Assembly (NCBI GenBank): GCA_003290165.1
Contig: QNQO01000202.1
Span: forward strand, 372,001-436,000
Length of the DNA stretch: 64,000 nt
Direction of reading: 5' to 3'
From: Berberis thunbergii
Lineage: Eukaryota; Streptophyta; Magnoliopsida; Ranunculales; Berberidaceae
The notes under the pieces are model-generated. The model was not told where the DNA came from. It did not search any database and saw only the letters and a list, made by a program, of their open reading frames with translations. Each line of letters opens with the position of its first letter. Positions within the stretch are counted from its first letter, which is position 1. Both the position numbers and the translations under genes were made by a program. Positions 25,001 through 40,000 of the stretch are shown one piece after another.

Positions 25001-28000
25001 TATTTAATTATTTTTTATTCAGTATATGTCTAAATGTAGCAAATGATGATTACTTAATGGAATTCTCGAATGATCTGTCGGTACCAATTTTACTAATGTA
25101 GATTTTATCAAATATAACTGAGGTTATTTATGCAATTTGAAGAAAAATAAAAGAATACACATTCAAATTTATATAAAGTACCCATCATGACCAACTTCAG
25201 TCATTTGAGTTTTAATAAATTTTGTTCACTATTGGTAATTTTTCATGTTTTTAAATTTTGCATATGTATACTGGCATTAAATTGGATGTAATTGATAATG
25301 TATTATGCTTAACTTTTATAAATTATTAAAGTAATAATACAAAACCTAAGACCCAGGCGCCGCCTAGGCGCCCGCCTAGGCACCCGCCTAGGCCCCTAGG
25401 CGCTAGGCACCTGCTCGCCGTCCGCCCAGCGCCTAGCAATTTTTAGAACACTGGTTAAAAGTTCGTTAATAATCGGGAAATAATTAAAAATGTCAGAGGA
25501 GAAGTCCAGCTGGCAACCCTTTACAGAGACTGTACTGTAAATTATTATTTATTTTAAATCCAGAGGACAAATTAAACACATTCAATAAATAGAATATGAC
25601 AAAATAACTGCAGTTCTAGTATAACCAAATTAACCACCAGCAATCATCATTAAAGCAATCATTTTGCTCAATTGACAGCACGTAGCATGTTAACCTCAAG
25701 AGAACAAGTTTTCCCTCGCAGTAAAGCATCCCCTGTACAAGTGTATACTTGACACCTGGGCAAGTATAGACTTATTTTCAGGGGATGCTTTACTGCTTAA
25801 GCATGGCTTTCAGCTCACATGTTTATCCTTATGCTTCTCATGTTCAACATCATATTGCGCCTTTCACCAAGTGCTTTTTGACAAAATGATTTCTGATTAT
25901 TAAGAATCAAACTAAAGACAATAAGTTCACAAGTACTAAACTTAAACTTAGGGTTCCTAAACATATTCTTGGAGGCATGTGGCTTTTTAACACTAATCAT
26001 CTTTTCTGAAGGCCTCATCTCTCTCCTAGGTTTCTGCTATGGCCAAAATTCTTGTTATAAATTACCATTAGTTTCAAACAGTGGTCTATGGTCTTTCAAA
26101 ATAAACTTAAATTTCAATATAAATATTATATCTAAAAATCATAAAGTTGAATCGTGACTCGCTCTAATTAAGAAATGCCCAGCAGAATTCACACGGGAGT
26201 TGAGTAAACACACGAACTGTATTTTATTTATTTTTAGTTTCAACTTAATAAGGGCAAAATTAAAAAGAGTTTGAGGATGCCTTGTGAGATAAATATTATA
26301 TAAAGATTAAAGAGAACCAACTGATTCTCAGATTTGGCTAAGCCCACCCCCAACTTACACTTGTAGTTCTGGGTAAACATCACTGAGAAAGACATGGTTA
26401 ACTTAATGAACTCCTTAATAAGGTTATTACCAAAACTTATTTGTATGAAGGAATTGATATCAAAATCATGTGATGCATAATGCATGTAAAGAATGTGCAA
26501 GTATTTGTTCAATTATCTGCATTACCTCAAAAGCTTTTCTCAAGAAAGTTTGGAGAAGCTTTTCGTACTTCTGTCTTACTGAACCAGACCCGACAGCAGA
26601 AGCATTAAATGCCGCAAGTGACTTGTGAACTGCTTCCTCGTGAGCTTCTCTTAAGGCAGCCTACAATACTTGAGTTTAGAAAACAACATCAATCATAGAA
26701 AAGTTGCATGCAAGATATACTCACTTCCTCAGGAGGTTTCGAACGATCAAAGGAAGACGTATAAACTTCTGAAGCAACATCATAAGCCCTCCTACATTCT
26801 GCTTCTTCAACACTCTGCGAAATAAGATCAGCTCAAAAGGATCAGTAGATGACATTTTAACCTCCAAACACTAAAAACAGGTCCCATTCCTTGGCACATG
26901 CAGGAAAAGCAAGCTCATCATTTCCCTGTCCTCAACTCACTATTCTAAAAACTCAAAATTCTTAAATAAATAAATCAATACGACCACGGAAGTCAATGAG
27001 AGAAACAGAAACTGTTTTGCCTCTTAAAACTAACCCAATGGACAAAGTCATTTTCATCTACAACATTGACAATCGTGCATTGTTATTTCAGGATCACAGC
27101 AACATCTAAGGAAGCTGGTCCACAGTTGATACAAAAGTGGTATGTCATCAGTTCTCCTAGTGTATCATATTGGGATCATCATCCAACAAAATAATTGCAT
27201 ATTCATTGTTTGATAGAGTATAATGAGTGAAAATTGATTCCAAAACAATTTCACATTTTCTTTCCGGATGTGCTGCATGCCATTTGATCGATATTAAAAA
27301 TCCATTCATGTTCTAACCACTAATATTATCAACATAGAGTTCATAAAACCATTAACTCTAATGCAAGGAGATCTTAAATATTCAAAATAAAAAATAATAA
27401 TAACCAGTGTTAGTGAAGCATGAAGCATATCATAAATCGGAAAATTTAAGATTCCAATTTACTAATAAATCGTAGGATTTATAAAATCAAATATTATGTA
27501 CAAAAATAAATAAATACGTATACTTCATTTAAATAGATAAAACTCTATTCTCATTCAATTTACAAGTTTTGATATTATAATAATACCCCTCCCTGAAGAT
27601 TTACAAGTGGAAAAGCATGGTCCATGACTTGTCATTATGTTTTTAAAAATGCACACTTGGTCATTATGATTTGCAAACACACTAATGTTTAGGGGTTTAA
27701 AACAAAATTTCAGAAAGGGAAAATTTAGTCTTCAAAGAAGTCTCAACAGAAACAGAAAGAAACAACATATAAAGAGCCTCAACCTCAACCTCAACCCATG
27801 TCTAACCTGCCATGAGGAAGAAATCGTAGGTACTGCACCATTATTTAGAGCATCCAGAAAAGATTGTGTTAATCCAGCGAGAACTGGGCCTGTCATTATC
27901 GTAGCCCCGACTTGCTTTGGCCTAGTTCTCTCAAACACAAATTTTGTTAATGCATCCAAACCAGATCGAAATTCTGGCCTCATCTTTTCCAACTGCAAAC

Positions 28001-31000
28001 ACGACCAAAGCATCTAATGAGACAAAATGTAACAAGTAATTTCATAAACTTAAAAAGAAGACAGTAGACATTAAGGTAACTCACAGATATTTGATCAAGT
28101 CGTTGCAGATCATTTTCACTGTTCAATGGCCGCACAAGAGTGAAGCACTCTCTATCCGGGAAAAGAGCTCGGATAGACTCCCTAATCTGTCCATTATTTT
28201 CCCAAAAAATAAATAAATTGCAGAACAAAAACTATAAACACCAATATCCATGCCTAGGGTACACAGAATAATACAGACTAATCAGTGTGTGCACTAGAAG
28301 AAGCCTTGCCTGAGTATGTGTATGTGTCTTGGACCTGTTAAAAATTTACAATTTCTTAACTTTATTAACCTAACATTCAAACATTAGAGAAACAAAAAAA
28401 AATCATAACTTTCTTCCTAAAATCCCTTTTCTTTTCAATGCAAAACAACATCTGACCATAATCTAATTTCCCTGTGTTTATAATGATTCACACACTTAAT
28501 AGCTTTAAAATTGAAAACAAGTCCTGATAAAAAAAAAATAGTATTGATAAAAATTTATATATATAACTAATCTAAATGTATCAAACCCTAAATTTTAAAT
28601 TTTTTAATACAGCATAAGAATGGGATTGAGGCGGCATATGCCCCGAATAAGTGTGTGAGACCCATAAAAACCTGTTTACATCACTCTCTCTAACCTTCAA
28701 AAGAACTCGCTCTTGAGCTCAGAGGTCTCAACTTCACCAGAAACCATAGACACCTAACTCTCCCATTATAATGGCTCACAGCACACAGAACGATCAACCC
28801 AGCAATCCACACCCATTCTCACATGTAACAATGTACATCCCATGGGGAAGGCACCCAACATTCAATTGTGATGTCCAAAGCATATGATCAAGTAGTTCAA
28901 CCTTCTTTCTATTGATAGAGAAAGGTGATGTGATAAGCAACGAAATAATAACGCTATTATTCTCCTTTAGCACCCTGTTACATTAGACACTCAGCATTCC
29001 AAGTGGCACTAGCTCTCTCTAGCTTTCCATTTAACCCACCCTACTATAAACTTTCAACACAGTACTTCATGATATTGTAGTACTCCACTCAAAGTGTCAT
29101 CAAGGCTACAGCCCAAACACCTTGAATACCTTAATCCACATTCTTCTTGTATGTCAGAAGACATTTGTATCCAAGAAATATGAAACATAGTTCTCATTTC
29201 GACTAAGTTCCTACATGCTTCAATGAGCAAAAACTGTATCGAATCCAGGCTTGAGCATCTAAAGTTGGGCATTTATAGTTGAGGTACAATAAATAAATAA
29301 ATATGCAAATAGGGCAGAATTATTTCACTGCCAAGCATGCAAATCACTTTTTCAATGCAGTTTCTCAGTTAAATTTAACCAATAGCTATAGTAAATTAAT
29401 TTCAAATACAACAATCAGATTTTGTTAAGGCATTGTTCTGATTTTAACTAGGGGTGGGCAATGTCGGTTCGGTTCGGTTTTGAGCCCCAAACCGATTTCG
29501 AACCGATTTAATTCGGTTTGTCCAAAACCCAAACCGAAACCGAATTTTGTATTTGTAAACCGATGAATTCGGTTGAACCGAATTTCGGATAGGTTCGGTT
29601 CGGTTGGACCGAAATTTCAGGCTCAAGCATTTGAAAGACTTTCATTAAAACATGTCCAATTTTTTTACAGGTCCAATTTTTTTATAGATTCAATTTTTAG
29701 CCCAAAATTGAAAACTTTGAGAGAATGGGGTGATTTAGTGCAACAGGGTGTATTGCAATGCATTTGTTGCACTAATCAAGTATTGACACCTACTTTTTAT
29801 TTAGTTATTTATATATATTTAATTAATCGGTCGGTTCGGTTATAAATCGGTTGGTTCAAAACCGCAAACCGATTTTGAACTGTTTATAATCGGTTCGATT
29901 CGGTTTAAATTATTTTCTCTCTACTCATATTTCGGTTCGGTCGGTTAACCGAATTTAAATCGGTTTTTGCCCACCCCTAATTTTAACTAATAGCTATAGT
30001 AAATTAATTTAAATACAACAATCAGATTTTGTTTAAGGCATTGTTCTGATTTTGACAATCTTCCTAGTAGCATTCAATGAATTCAATTTTTTCTTGAGCC
30101 GAACGGTGAGACACGAATCATATTTTACTTTAAAAAAATTTGACAATCTTCCTTTCAGTTATTTTTATCAGAAGAGAAAGATCCAGGCACGATCCTGCAA
30201 ATCAACATCACATTCTTTCTGGAATAATTCGAAATCGTTGAATATTACCTCATTTTTGGCACCTATATCTTTTCCAGCACCTTGCATTGGTCTCAAAGCC
30301 AATTCAAGGTAATCACGCGGAGTTATCCTCCTGTTATCCTCTACCAAATCCAAATAAAAGTCCTGCAAATGAGAAAATATAAACATATGACTAACTGACA
30401 TAACACATGTCAACCGCATGCTGGAATAACAGGCTGAACCCTCTCTTCACAATTTAAATGCCTTCAATGATTGGTTGAATTTGTTGGAAAAAAAAATTCA
30501 ATGATAATAATAAAATAAAATAAAAAACTAAAATAATTGAGTATAAAAATATGACAGATGCCAAGTGCCTGCCAATTGTTGCCAGAAATTTGAGTGCAAT
30601 GACTTGAAATATCACATTCTGAGATTGCTTTTAGTTGGATCTCTTTATTTAACGGCTTATCTTGACTTTTTGCTTTGCTTTTAGTTTTCATTGTTTTTAC
30701 TGCTGATCCATTGGTTGCGAACTGCCTGCTGCTCAGTGTTAGTTTCGGTTTCTGGTTGTATTTTATTTGGTGATTAAAAAACAGAGGGGGGAAAATCAGT
30801 GTTCATCTATATTTTAGCTTCCGCATAGAGTTTGGTCAATTGCATGTTCAGGGTGAGCGTGAGGCAATTCACTATAAGTTGCAAACATGCTGATCTTATC
30901 ACCTACCGAAACTATGCTTTTTTTTATTGGACAAAAATAATCATCATGTTCAGAGAAAAACAATACAAACAATCCAATAACTATTGAAAATGAACTATAT

Positions 31001-34000
31001 CAAACTATAATCACCCTCAGAAGCCAAACAAAGATTGGAGAGAATTGTCCAAGCTCGGATGCTGTACTCCTTCCTCCAGTAGCTCTAACACGAATATGTT
31101 TCGTCATTTCAGTGACAAGAGAGAGACGATCAAGTGCTGATTCATCAATGCCACCCATCTAACCCAACCAAAAAAAAGAATCAGCAAACATCACAATATT
31201 TTAAGGTGTGCTATCAAATGATCACAACAAACTTGAGGGCCAAGTTTTTTACGAAGGATAAAACAGGTCCGAGTTAGGTTCTGACCTGATTATATATGAA
31301 CATGCTAGATAAGAGGACAGCCAATGAAAATATTTGAGTGCTGTATGTTCCCTGTCAAGTTACAAAATATTAGAGATAGCTAATGATATCAAATGCTCAC
31401 AACACCTTCACATATTCTGCGTGTCATGGATGTACATATAGTGATGATCAAAATCATTGAACAGATAACTAAAAATAACTTGGACGATAAAAGCATCTAT
31501 AAATCACAGTATTAAGATTTAAGAGTCAACCTAGCCACCTAAAATTATTTATAGATGATCTAAAGAAAATGTTTCATAATTAATTGCAATATACATCCAA
31601 AGATTTTGAAGCAAAAAACACCTATATCAACATACTATTTTGAATGATGACAGCCCCTTCTTTCATTTTTTCACAATGAACTAGATGCAAGGCCTACAAA
31701 TTATATTATTGTGAGATGATACCAAAATTTATTCTAAGCTTGTATAACTAATTTAATGAACAGCCGGCGCATTGACAATTCTTTCAAATTGATATTTTAA
31801 AAAATTCGTGATTTTTTTGAGGTAAAAATGATTCATTCACACTTCTCTGAGTACAAGAGTGTCGCTCAGTCGGTCTTAAAGCTTCTACGATCCAAAATCA
31901 ACAGTACCCGAAATTAAGCTTCCTTCAAAGGCTGGTAGGTGACCCAACCCCAAATTACCACCTCTAGTGTTGAAGATTTTAGCATAAAATTGTATTATTG
32001 CATCCTTCTATACTGTCCAACATAAAAGAAGGGTCGAAACTTCCAAAGAAGCTTGCTTCTCGGTGATAAATGCATCGGGGTACTCCATCCTCTCGACAGA
32101 TCCTCCATAGGCTGGTTACAGTGCATCTTGTATCATATACCTATTTGAGCTATGTGTATCGTAACACACATCGTGTATCATAAGATGCAGTGCAAAATAA
32201 ATACATAGATATAAAAACATATATTATAGATTCAAGTTTATTAAAATAAAGAAATGAGACTCATTCAAGCAAGGAGGTCGACAAAACCACATAGGATTTG
32301 TGTAACACATAATCAACTTATTGTCTATCATCCATCAATTCATTCATGTCACTTGTAGGACAGTATATCCAGGCATCCTCCTATATCGGTGTATCATATA
32401 AGATAATATGTATCCTATGGATGGGGCTTAAATATGATATGCATCGAGATCTTATCATGGATATCATAAGTCATTGATAACTATGAGTTTTAACTCAAAA
32501 AAACCCTCCACTGATGTGAACATGTGAATGAACATATGAACATGTTACACGCATATATATGACACGTGTAGCATCAGGGTTGTCAACGTAGAAGGCTGCT
32601 TGTATGAAGTATATGGAAACCTTATATACCCACCCACAATAAATAAGAAAACGACTAGAGCTCTCTCTACCTCTTGATCACACAAACTACACACCACCTT
32701 AACATCCATACCACCCTCTGAGGACAGCAAGGCTCACACTGTGAAATTGATTTTAAAAATTTCTATTTTTTTAATCTTTTGGGTCACTTTTCCACCAACT
32801 TTAGCTGTTATTTTTCTATTTTTCCCTTCATGTACGGCCATGGGTGTAAAAACGATTTGGGCAATTTAGACTTATAAATTGTACTGAAGGATGGTAACAA
32901 ATACTTACTCTCCTCTCAACCCCAATTTAGTCTCCAAAGGGTAACTAAGGACATACATCATCATCGTGGTAACCAAACTATGTCTTTGTACTCGATCTCT
33001 CTTCCTTTTGTTTCAAACTTGAATTGAAAGTTTTCAGAGAAAGATTTTATTTTTTCCCCTACTACTCGCATGATCCCTTAAAATAGGGGTTTTAAGGTGG
33101 AGATCCTTCAAGTTTCAAGCACGGATGCCCTCTGTTCAAGTTATCTCTTTTGTAGAAGATGAATCCCAAAGAGAAGAGGAGTTAGGTTCCAACGAATCCC
33201 TAGAAGGAGAAAATGTACTACATCCTTGTTGGCACTCGGAAAATCATCCCTAACTAGTAAACTAATCAATCCACTTTCATCAATACTTAGATTGTACCCC
33301 CTCCACCCACCACCCGCACGCTTTTCACTATCATAGCTTGGGAAGAAAACAGGTAACAAAAACCCAAGCAAATCAATGCACATATTGCCCATTTATCACC
33401 TCCCAAGAAACCAATCTCCTCATTGTAATACAAGTACAACTCCAAATTACCAATTCTCGCAGAAAAAAAATGCCCAAAAATTGTCAATACTTCTCTGTAA
33501 ACTCGACTACAAGACCAATTAGAAGCTTACAGGGGAAAGAAGACTGATTGGGTAGAGTGTAGATCAAAGTTGAAGTCGTGATGGGAGAAGGGAAAGACAA
33601 ATTTGGAAGGAAAGCATGCCTCAATCGCTAGGTTTCCATTTCTACACTAATTAATCGAAAGACATAATCCTTAATTCCTTATATCTTAGTATAGGAGCAT
33701 AGGTTGCACAAAGTCTTGTCCGGAGTAGGAAAACAATTCCCTGCACCACAATCCTGACTTCTCGTCCTTTATCTTAGTTTATTTTATTCATTTTTTTCAT
33801 TGATTAACTCCGCATTACAGGAATTGCCATTATCGTTGTCCTTGGATTACTTATCCTATCTTACTTTATTTTATTCATCTTTTTCGTTTACAAACTCCTT
33901 ATTTCAAGAATTTTCATTATCCTTGTCCTTGGATTACTTATCCTATATTCCACAAAATTTGCCAATCCTTGGAATCCTTTCCAGACTTCCATAGGGACGG

Positions 34001-37000
34001 CTGGATCCTTTAGTTTAGCCTGCTGGCAGTAAGCTATAAATGATGAAATTGTTTTTTTTATGGATCAGCAAACTTTACAATGTGGTGAACTTAAACGTAT
34101 TAAGGCCCCAATATTGAAGTTTCATAAATAACAAACATAGACTAAAAATAGCCTAATAAATGTTGCAAGATGAAATACCTAGCCCCATAAGTTGAAATAT
34201 TTAAGTTTCAAGTTACATCTCCATAACAACCAACTTACTAAAATGTGTGGCCTTGATGACGAAATTCTTTTTAGTCACCTCCCTCCAAATCATCCAACAA
34301 AAAATAAGGGGACATCTTCCACACAATATCTCCTTTCATTGTTTGATAAGTAAAAATCTTCTAACCACAGTTATCAAAATGTGTACCATGACGTGTTACG
34401 TGTATAAAAACCCAATTGAAGATGTGTATCGTATCAAACATCGTAAGATTCAAACACAATACAAAAACAATATATATATATGAGCAAAACAGAAGAACAT
34501 TCTATTAGTTAACCTAAAATCTAAAATGTGAGTCATACACTCACGGGAGAAGAAAAAAAATACAAAGGAAAGAGGGCTACATAAATACATTTGCCCAAGA
34601 GAAGTATACATCACCAAAATTGGTGTCCTTTAGAATGCCCAAGTGGTGGCCCACATTTTTCCATACATGCCCATAAAAACCTAGTCTACATCTTTGCACT
34701 TACCCCCCAAAATTCTCTCATTGTGCTCCCTCCATAGCGCAACTAATGTAGCAACAAGCAACGTGTACCTGTCCCATAACAAATTCCCTTTAGAAGTGAA
34801 ACACCTTCTATTCGATTAAGTATACCATGTGGTTAGGGAGTTGGATGTTGGGCAGCAACCACCACAAGCGGAAGTCATTTTCTCCCAAAATCAATGGAAA
34901 ATGGGAAAGTGAAGAACATGTGATTGATTGATTCAAGGCTCCCATCACAGAGGTGACATTTATTTGGGATGACGAGACCACAGCAAACTAGATTGTCAAC
35001 AGTTAGGATTCTCCCATGAGCAAAAGACCATACTAGGAAGTAAAAAGTCAAACGTAAGGTTGATTAGTGTTATTTGAGGTTAAGCCGCAAGAAAGCCATA
35101 ACAACTCTTCATTGAGAATTTTTTATTTTGAGTCTCATACCTTTGGAGAATAATTTAAATGCTCGTCTTGGAGTATGCCAATTAGATAAACACTTGTCTT
35201 GGTCTCTTGGAGTATGCCAATTGGAAGAACCAGTCTATGTGCTTCCTAATCCCTCAGTATGCCACGGGCCTGTTTTGCGCCTTGATATGTTCATTATGTC
35301 CCAAAGGATTGTTTCAGTGGTGTGTCTCCGACCCAATGTTCACTCCAGAAGCCTACCCTTTCACCATTGTTCACCTCATATGTGATGTAACTAATGAATT
35401 TGGATTTCAAATTCAAATTTTCCATCCATTGTGCACAACCACATGGTACTATGGATGGTTTGTGAAACGTCTAAACTCTTCTAGGTCATATTTTTCGCTA
35501 TAACAACCCTCCATAGTGCATGTTCTTCGGTACCAAACTCCAAAGCCATTTCGAGAGAAGTGCTTGGTTGAACTCCTTTACCCTTCAGATTCCCAAACCT
35601 CCTTGATTTTTTGGTTTGCAGACTGTGGCCCAATTCAATAAATGATATCTCTTTGACAAAGATGAAGTGCCCCATAGAAAATCCTTGAATATCTTCTCAA
35701 TCTCATTAGCTACTCATACCAAAGTAGTAGTGGTTAGGGATGGCAGTGGGGCAGTTTTTCACGGATATCCTCTCCGCCTTGAGCTATTTGGTGCGGATAG
35801 GGTTTAGCTTAACGATTTATAGGACGGATAAGGGAATCAAAATTGAATCCGTCATTGTTTTGGAACGGATACGAATTGGCCATATCCACCCACAAATATT
35901 CGTTTATCACCTATTAGTCAGATATGCTTTCTTCTCCAGTCAGTTATGCTTTCTTCTTGGTCGATTTTGCTTTCTTCTTCAGATTTGCTTTCTTCTACAA
36001 TGGATTTATGTTTTTTTCTTCAGTCCCTTTTGTTTCAAGCTAGTCAATTTTGCTTCAAGCCAGACTAATCTGAAACAGGCGAACCCAATTAGATCTAGAC
36101 AGAACACCAGTAGAGAAGATAGTGCAGTAGAAAATGCTTGGATGCCACCCAAGGCCAATGAGAAATTCAAATTTATACCTCCATGAGGCTGGAGTCAAGT
36201 TTGAAAATAGTTGCGAGAAATGTTTTTTAGAGGTGAGGTTTAGCAAGATCAGTGGAGCGTTGAGTATCCCAACTTTGTATGTTGGAGATGGGACTAAACG
36301 CCTTTTCAGAAATCTTATGGGTTTGGACTTTTTTCACAAGTATAAGACAACTATGTGACCGATTATATCTTCACATGGATAATCTTATAAATACTTCGCA
36401 AGATATTGAGTTACTTCGAAACAATCGAATCATCGAGAATTGGCTAAGTGATGATGAAGAAATGTCAAGTATCTTCAACAAGCTTTGTATTGGGGTAGTT
36501 ACTAGTCCTGCTACATTCTACTAGGCATGTCATTGTGGAGAATTAAAATCACCACTGATTTTGCTTCAACCAAACAGGAACACCAGTAGATAAGATAGTG
36601 TAGTAGAGAATGCTTATGGAGAGATTTGAAATCTTCTTTTATTTTATTTTTTTTCCCTTCTGCTTCTTCTGTTAGAGAATGACTGTTTTTTTTTTTTTGA
36701 AAATTAAATGGTTAATCAGGGTGGGGCAGATATCTGCAAATCCGTCCGAAGCAGGGATGGTTTTAGAACAAATATATAAACGGATATTTGGAGAGGATTC
36801 AGGGAGGGGCGGGGACAAATTTGCGTCAAGTAGTGGTAGACATTAAGAATACTGGAATACTTCATAATGAGTTTTTTTTATCAATGTCACTCTCCCCACC
36901 TTGGAGATGCATCTTGTTTTACACACTGGTAATCTTCCTCTTATCAACTCTACAACTTGGTCTCATGCTCTACGATTTTTGTATCTAAAACCCAGTGGTA

Positions 37001-40000
37001 ATCCCAAATACTTTGAGGGAAGTGTACGCGTTTGAAAATTCATAATACTAGCAAGCTCATCAAAATTGGTATATAACCAATTGGGTATAAAACAAACTTG
37101 GAAAAGTTCATCTTGAGATTGGAGACTACCTCGAACCACAGAAGAGTGGAGCTAGTGTACCTGATTTGGAAGGGTGTAAGATCAAGAAATAGAAGTGTCA
37201 TCTGTGTATTGTAGTATTGGCATTGTGGTATTGGCACTAAATACTCCCTTCCCTTATCTAAAAATCAGATATCCATCCATGTGAGCATGTTTTCATAACC
37301 AACTTAGTGAGAGCCTCACCCATAAGAGATAAGAGCAACAGGGAGATTGGGTCTCCTTGGCATATGCTTCTCGATGCTTTGAAAAACCCCTCCGAGAACC
37401 ATTGACATTGATTGAGAATGAAACTATTTTTAACATGGTCAACACCCATCAAGTCCACTCGGAACCAAACCCGAAACGACCGAGCATGTACTCTACGAAT
37501 GACCATGAAACCGAGTCGGACGCCTTTGTAAAATCTAGTCTGCATACAACCCTCATTTATGAGATTTCAATCTTGAGTCGATGAGCTCATTTACAATCAT
37601 AGATCCATCTACCAATTGTCTTTCTTCAATTGCGACAATCTGATTTGGAAAAACAAGTGGCAACAGACCTTTTGCATATATCAGCTAAAACCTTTGAAAC
37701 GATCTTTTCAACCTTAAAATAACACTAATTGGCATGTACTCTTGTATAGTATTTGCACCTTTAACTTTAGGGATTAATGTTATAAGTGTGGAATTTATGC
37801 TTAAATCACCTACAACCCTTGTGAAATTTGACTTTACTGTCTCCCAACATCGCAAAAAAAAAAAAAAAAAAACTCTATTGGAAAACCATCAATACCCGAT
37901 GCTACATCCTTTGCCATGACTTCCATAGCCCTGTGAATTTCACCTTCCTTAATAGTTGCTTCCAACTCCATGATATGGGTTGTTGTAAGTGTGACAACGT
38001 GAACCCCATCTAATGTTGGATGCCAATGCTCTTTTTCGATAAATAAATCTTCATAATACGCCACTATGTTGTATGCAATTTTGGCCTCTTCTACTACCAC
38101 TTCCCATTAATTACTACTTCCTAGTAATTACCAGGGCATCCATGGTGTTGTTGATACGCCTTTGGTTTGCCAACTTATGAAATAGTTTTGAGCAAAAATC
38201 CACCTCCTTACCCCATCAGACCCCTAATTTCACTTGTTTCAATAATTTTTCCAACTCAAGTTTGGTGCCAATTACTTATTCCAGATTTTCCAAGTCTATT
38301 AACTTCTTTTGACATAGTCCGATCAAGGTATCCACTCTACCAAATAATGTCTTGTTCCACATTTTCAACTTTGTTTTCAATCTCCATAACACATATCTCG
38401 CGCGCCCTTCAAAAGCAAAACTCCCCCATCATTCTTTAACAAAATCACCAAACTCCCTTTTCACAAGCCACATACTCTACAATGTGAAGGGTTGAGGGCA
38501 CTTCGAGGCCTCAAATGGTTTGAGCTGCAAAGCATTGTGATCTGAACCTGCTTTCCCTGGTAGTAATTCATTGCAGCTCCCAAAATATTCTAGCCATTCA
38601 CTGTCTGCCAAGAATCGATCAAGAGGACTCATCACCGGAGATTGTTGCAGACTAGACCATGCATATTTCCCCCTTTCAAGTAGAAATCTTTTAGTTCAAA
38701 GTACTTGAAATCTTTTAGTACAAAGTTATTACACAGTCACTGAAAGCTCTCATACAACTACTAACCCTCTCATACAACTACTAACCCTGCAACCTCCTTT
38801 CTTTCATCACTTTCTCTAACAACTAGTGTTGTTCAAATCGCTGAAAAATTGCGAATTGACTCGACTCGTATAAGAAACGGTTCAAATTGGCATTTAAATC
38901 GCATCTTAACCAAATCGTGCAAAATCGCATCTTTTTTTCTATTTCAGATTTTGAAGAAAATCTAATGGATGAAATTAACCCCCCAAATTACAAAAGTAAA
39001 TGGATTTGTTTGTTCGTTGTTTCAGATCTCTATCGTGCAACCATTTGTATTAGAGTGATGATTGGCAGTTGTTTACCAGCTAGTCTGAGAAGGTTTCCCC
39101 AGATGAACATGGAAACCACTGTGAACATGATAAGATATGAAGCTATAGTGAGGAAAACTGGGATTGATGCAATTGCCTTCTTTCTCCATAAAAATATATT
39201 TTGCAGTTGTTGTGGCGAAAATGGGACTGATCAATTGTAGACATGATGAGATGATTGCTTGATGAAAATATAGAAGGAAACGTGTGCTTGTTGCTTCTCT
39301 TTGTTTGAGTTATTTTTGAAAGTTTTGAGTTAATAATATGCAAGGGATATTTGAAGTGAGGTAGGATGGAATAAAAAGTTTAGGTGTATGTTGTGACAGT
39401 ACTTCTTGTTGACATGTGAAGGTGTTAGACAACTTAGAAGTTTTACGGTACTTCTTGTTGACATGTGGAGGTGTTAGACAACTTAGAAGTTTTACGATGT
39501 GATATCTGGCCTCTGTGCAGTTAAAACAACGTTATAACTCCGATATAATGACGTTATATGACCGTTATTGAGATAACGTTTTTTTAATAAAGCCATTTTA
39601 ATGTTTTAATAACGTCATTCTCGATCAAACCACAACCCTAGACTCATTGGAAATGAACAGAACTCGATGTCGCCAATTAACAGAGAAGCAGATATCGTCG
39701 TTTGACAGAGAACGTGAGAAGAAGACGATCTCACTCTCATACGAAGGGAAGATTTTTTTTATTAATGTTTTTTTGTTTTTAAATTTAATGTTATAAACAT
39801 GATTTACTTTGTTGACTCTATAATATACATTAATATTTTGTGGGGGTATTAAAAATATATTAAAAACTATTATGTTATATATCATTATATATCGTTATAT
39901 CTCGTTATAACCTATAACGCTCTTGGACCGTTATGGGTCCATTATCCGTTTTAACTGCATAGTCTGGCCTCCCTATCTTTGTCGACTTAAGTTTTTATAT

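Noticed and set aside
33141..33547. Short frames in GBPL3 intron 2 before the tandem repeat
   Set aside because: Considered as a LINE 5' region, but no gag or endonuclease motif could be recognised.
38887..39240. 117-residue plus-strand open frame inside GBPL3 intron 2
   Set aside because: Non-ATG start and no recognised motif; lies within the LINE relic region.
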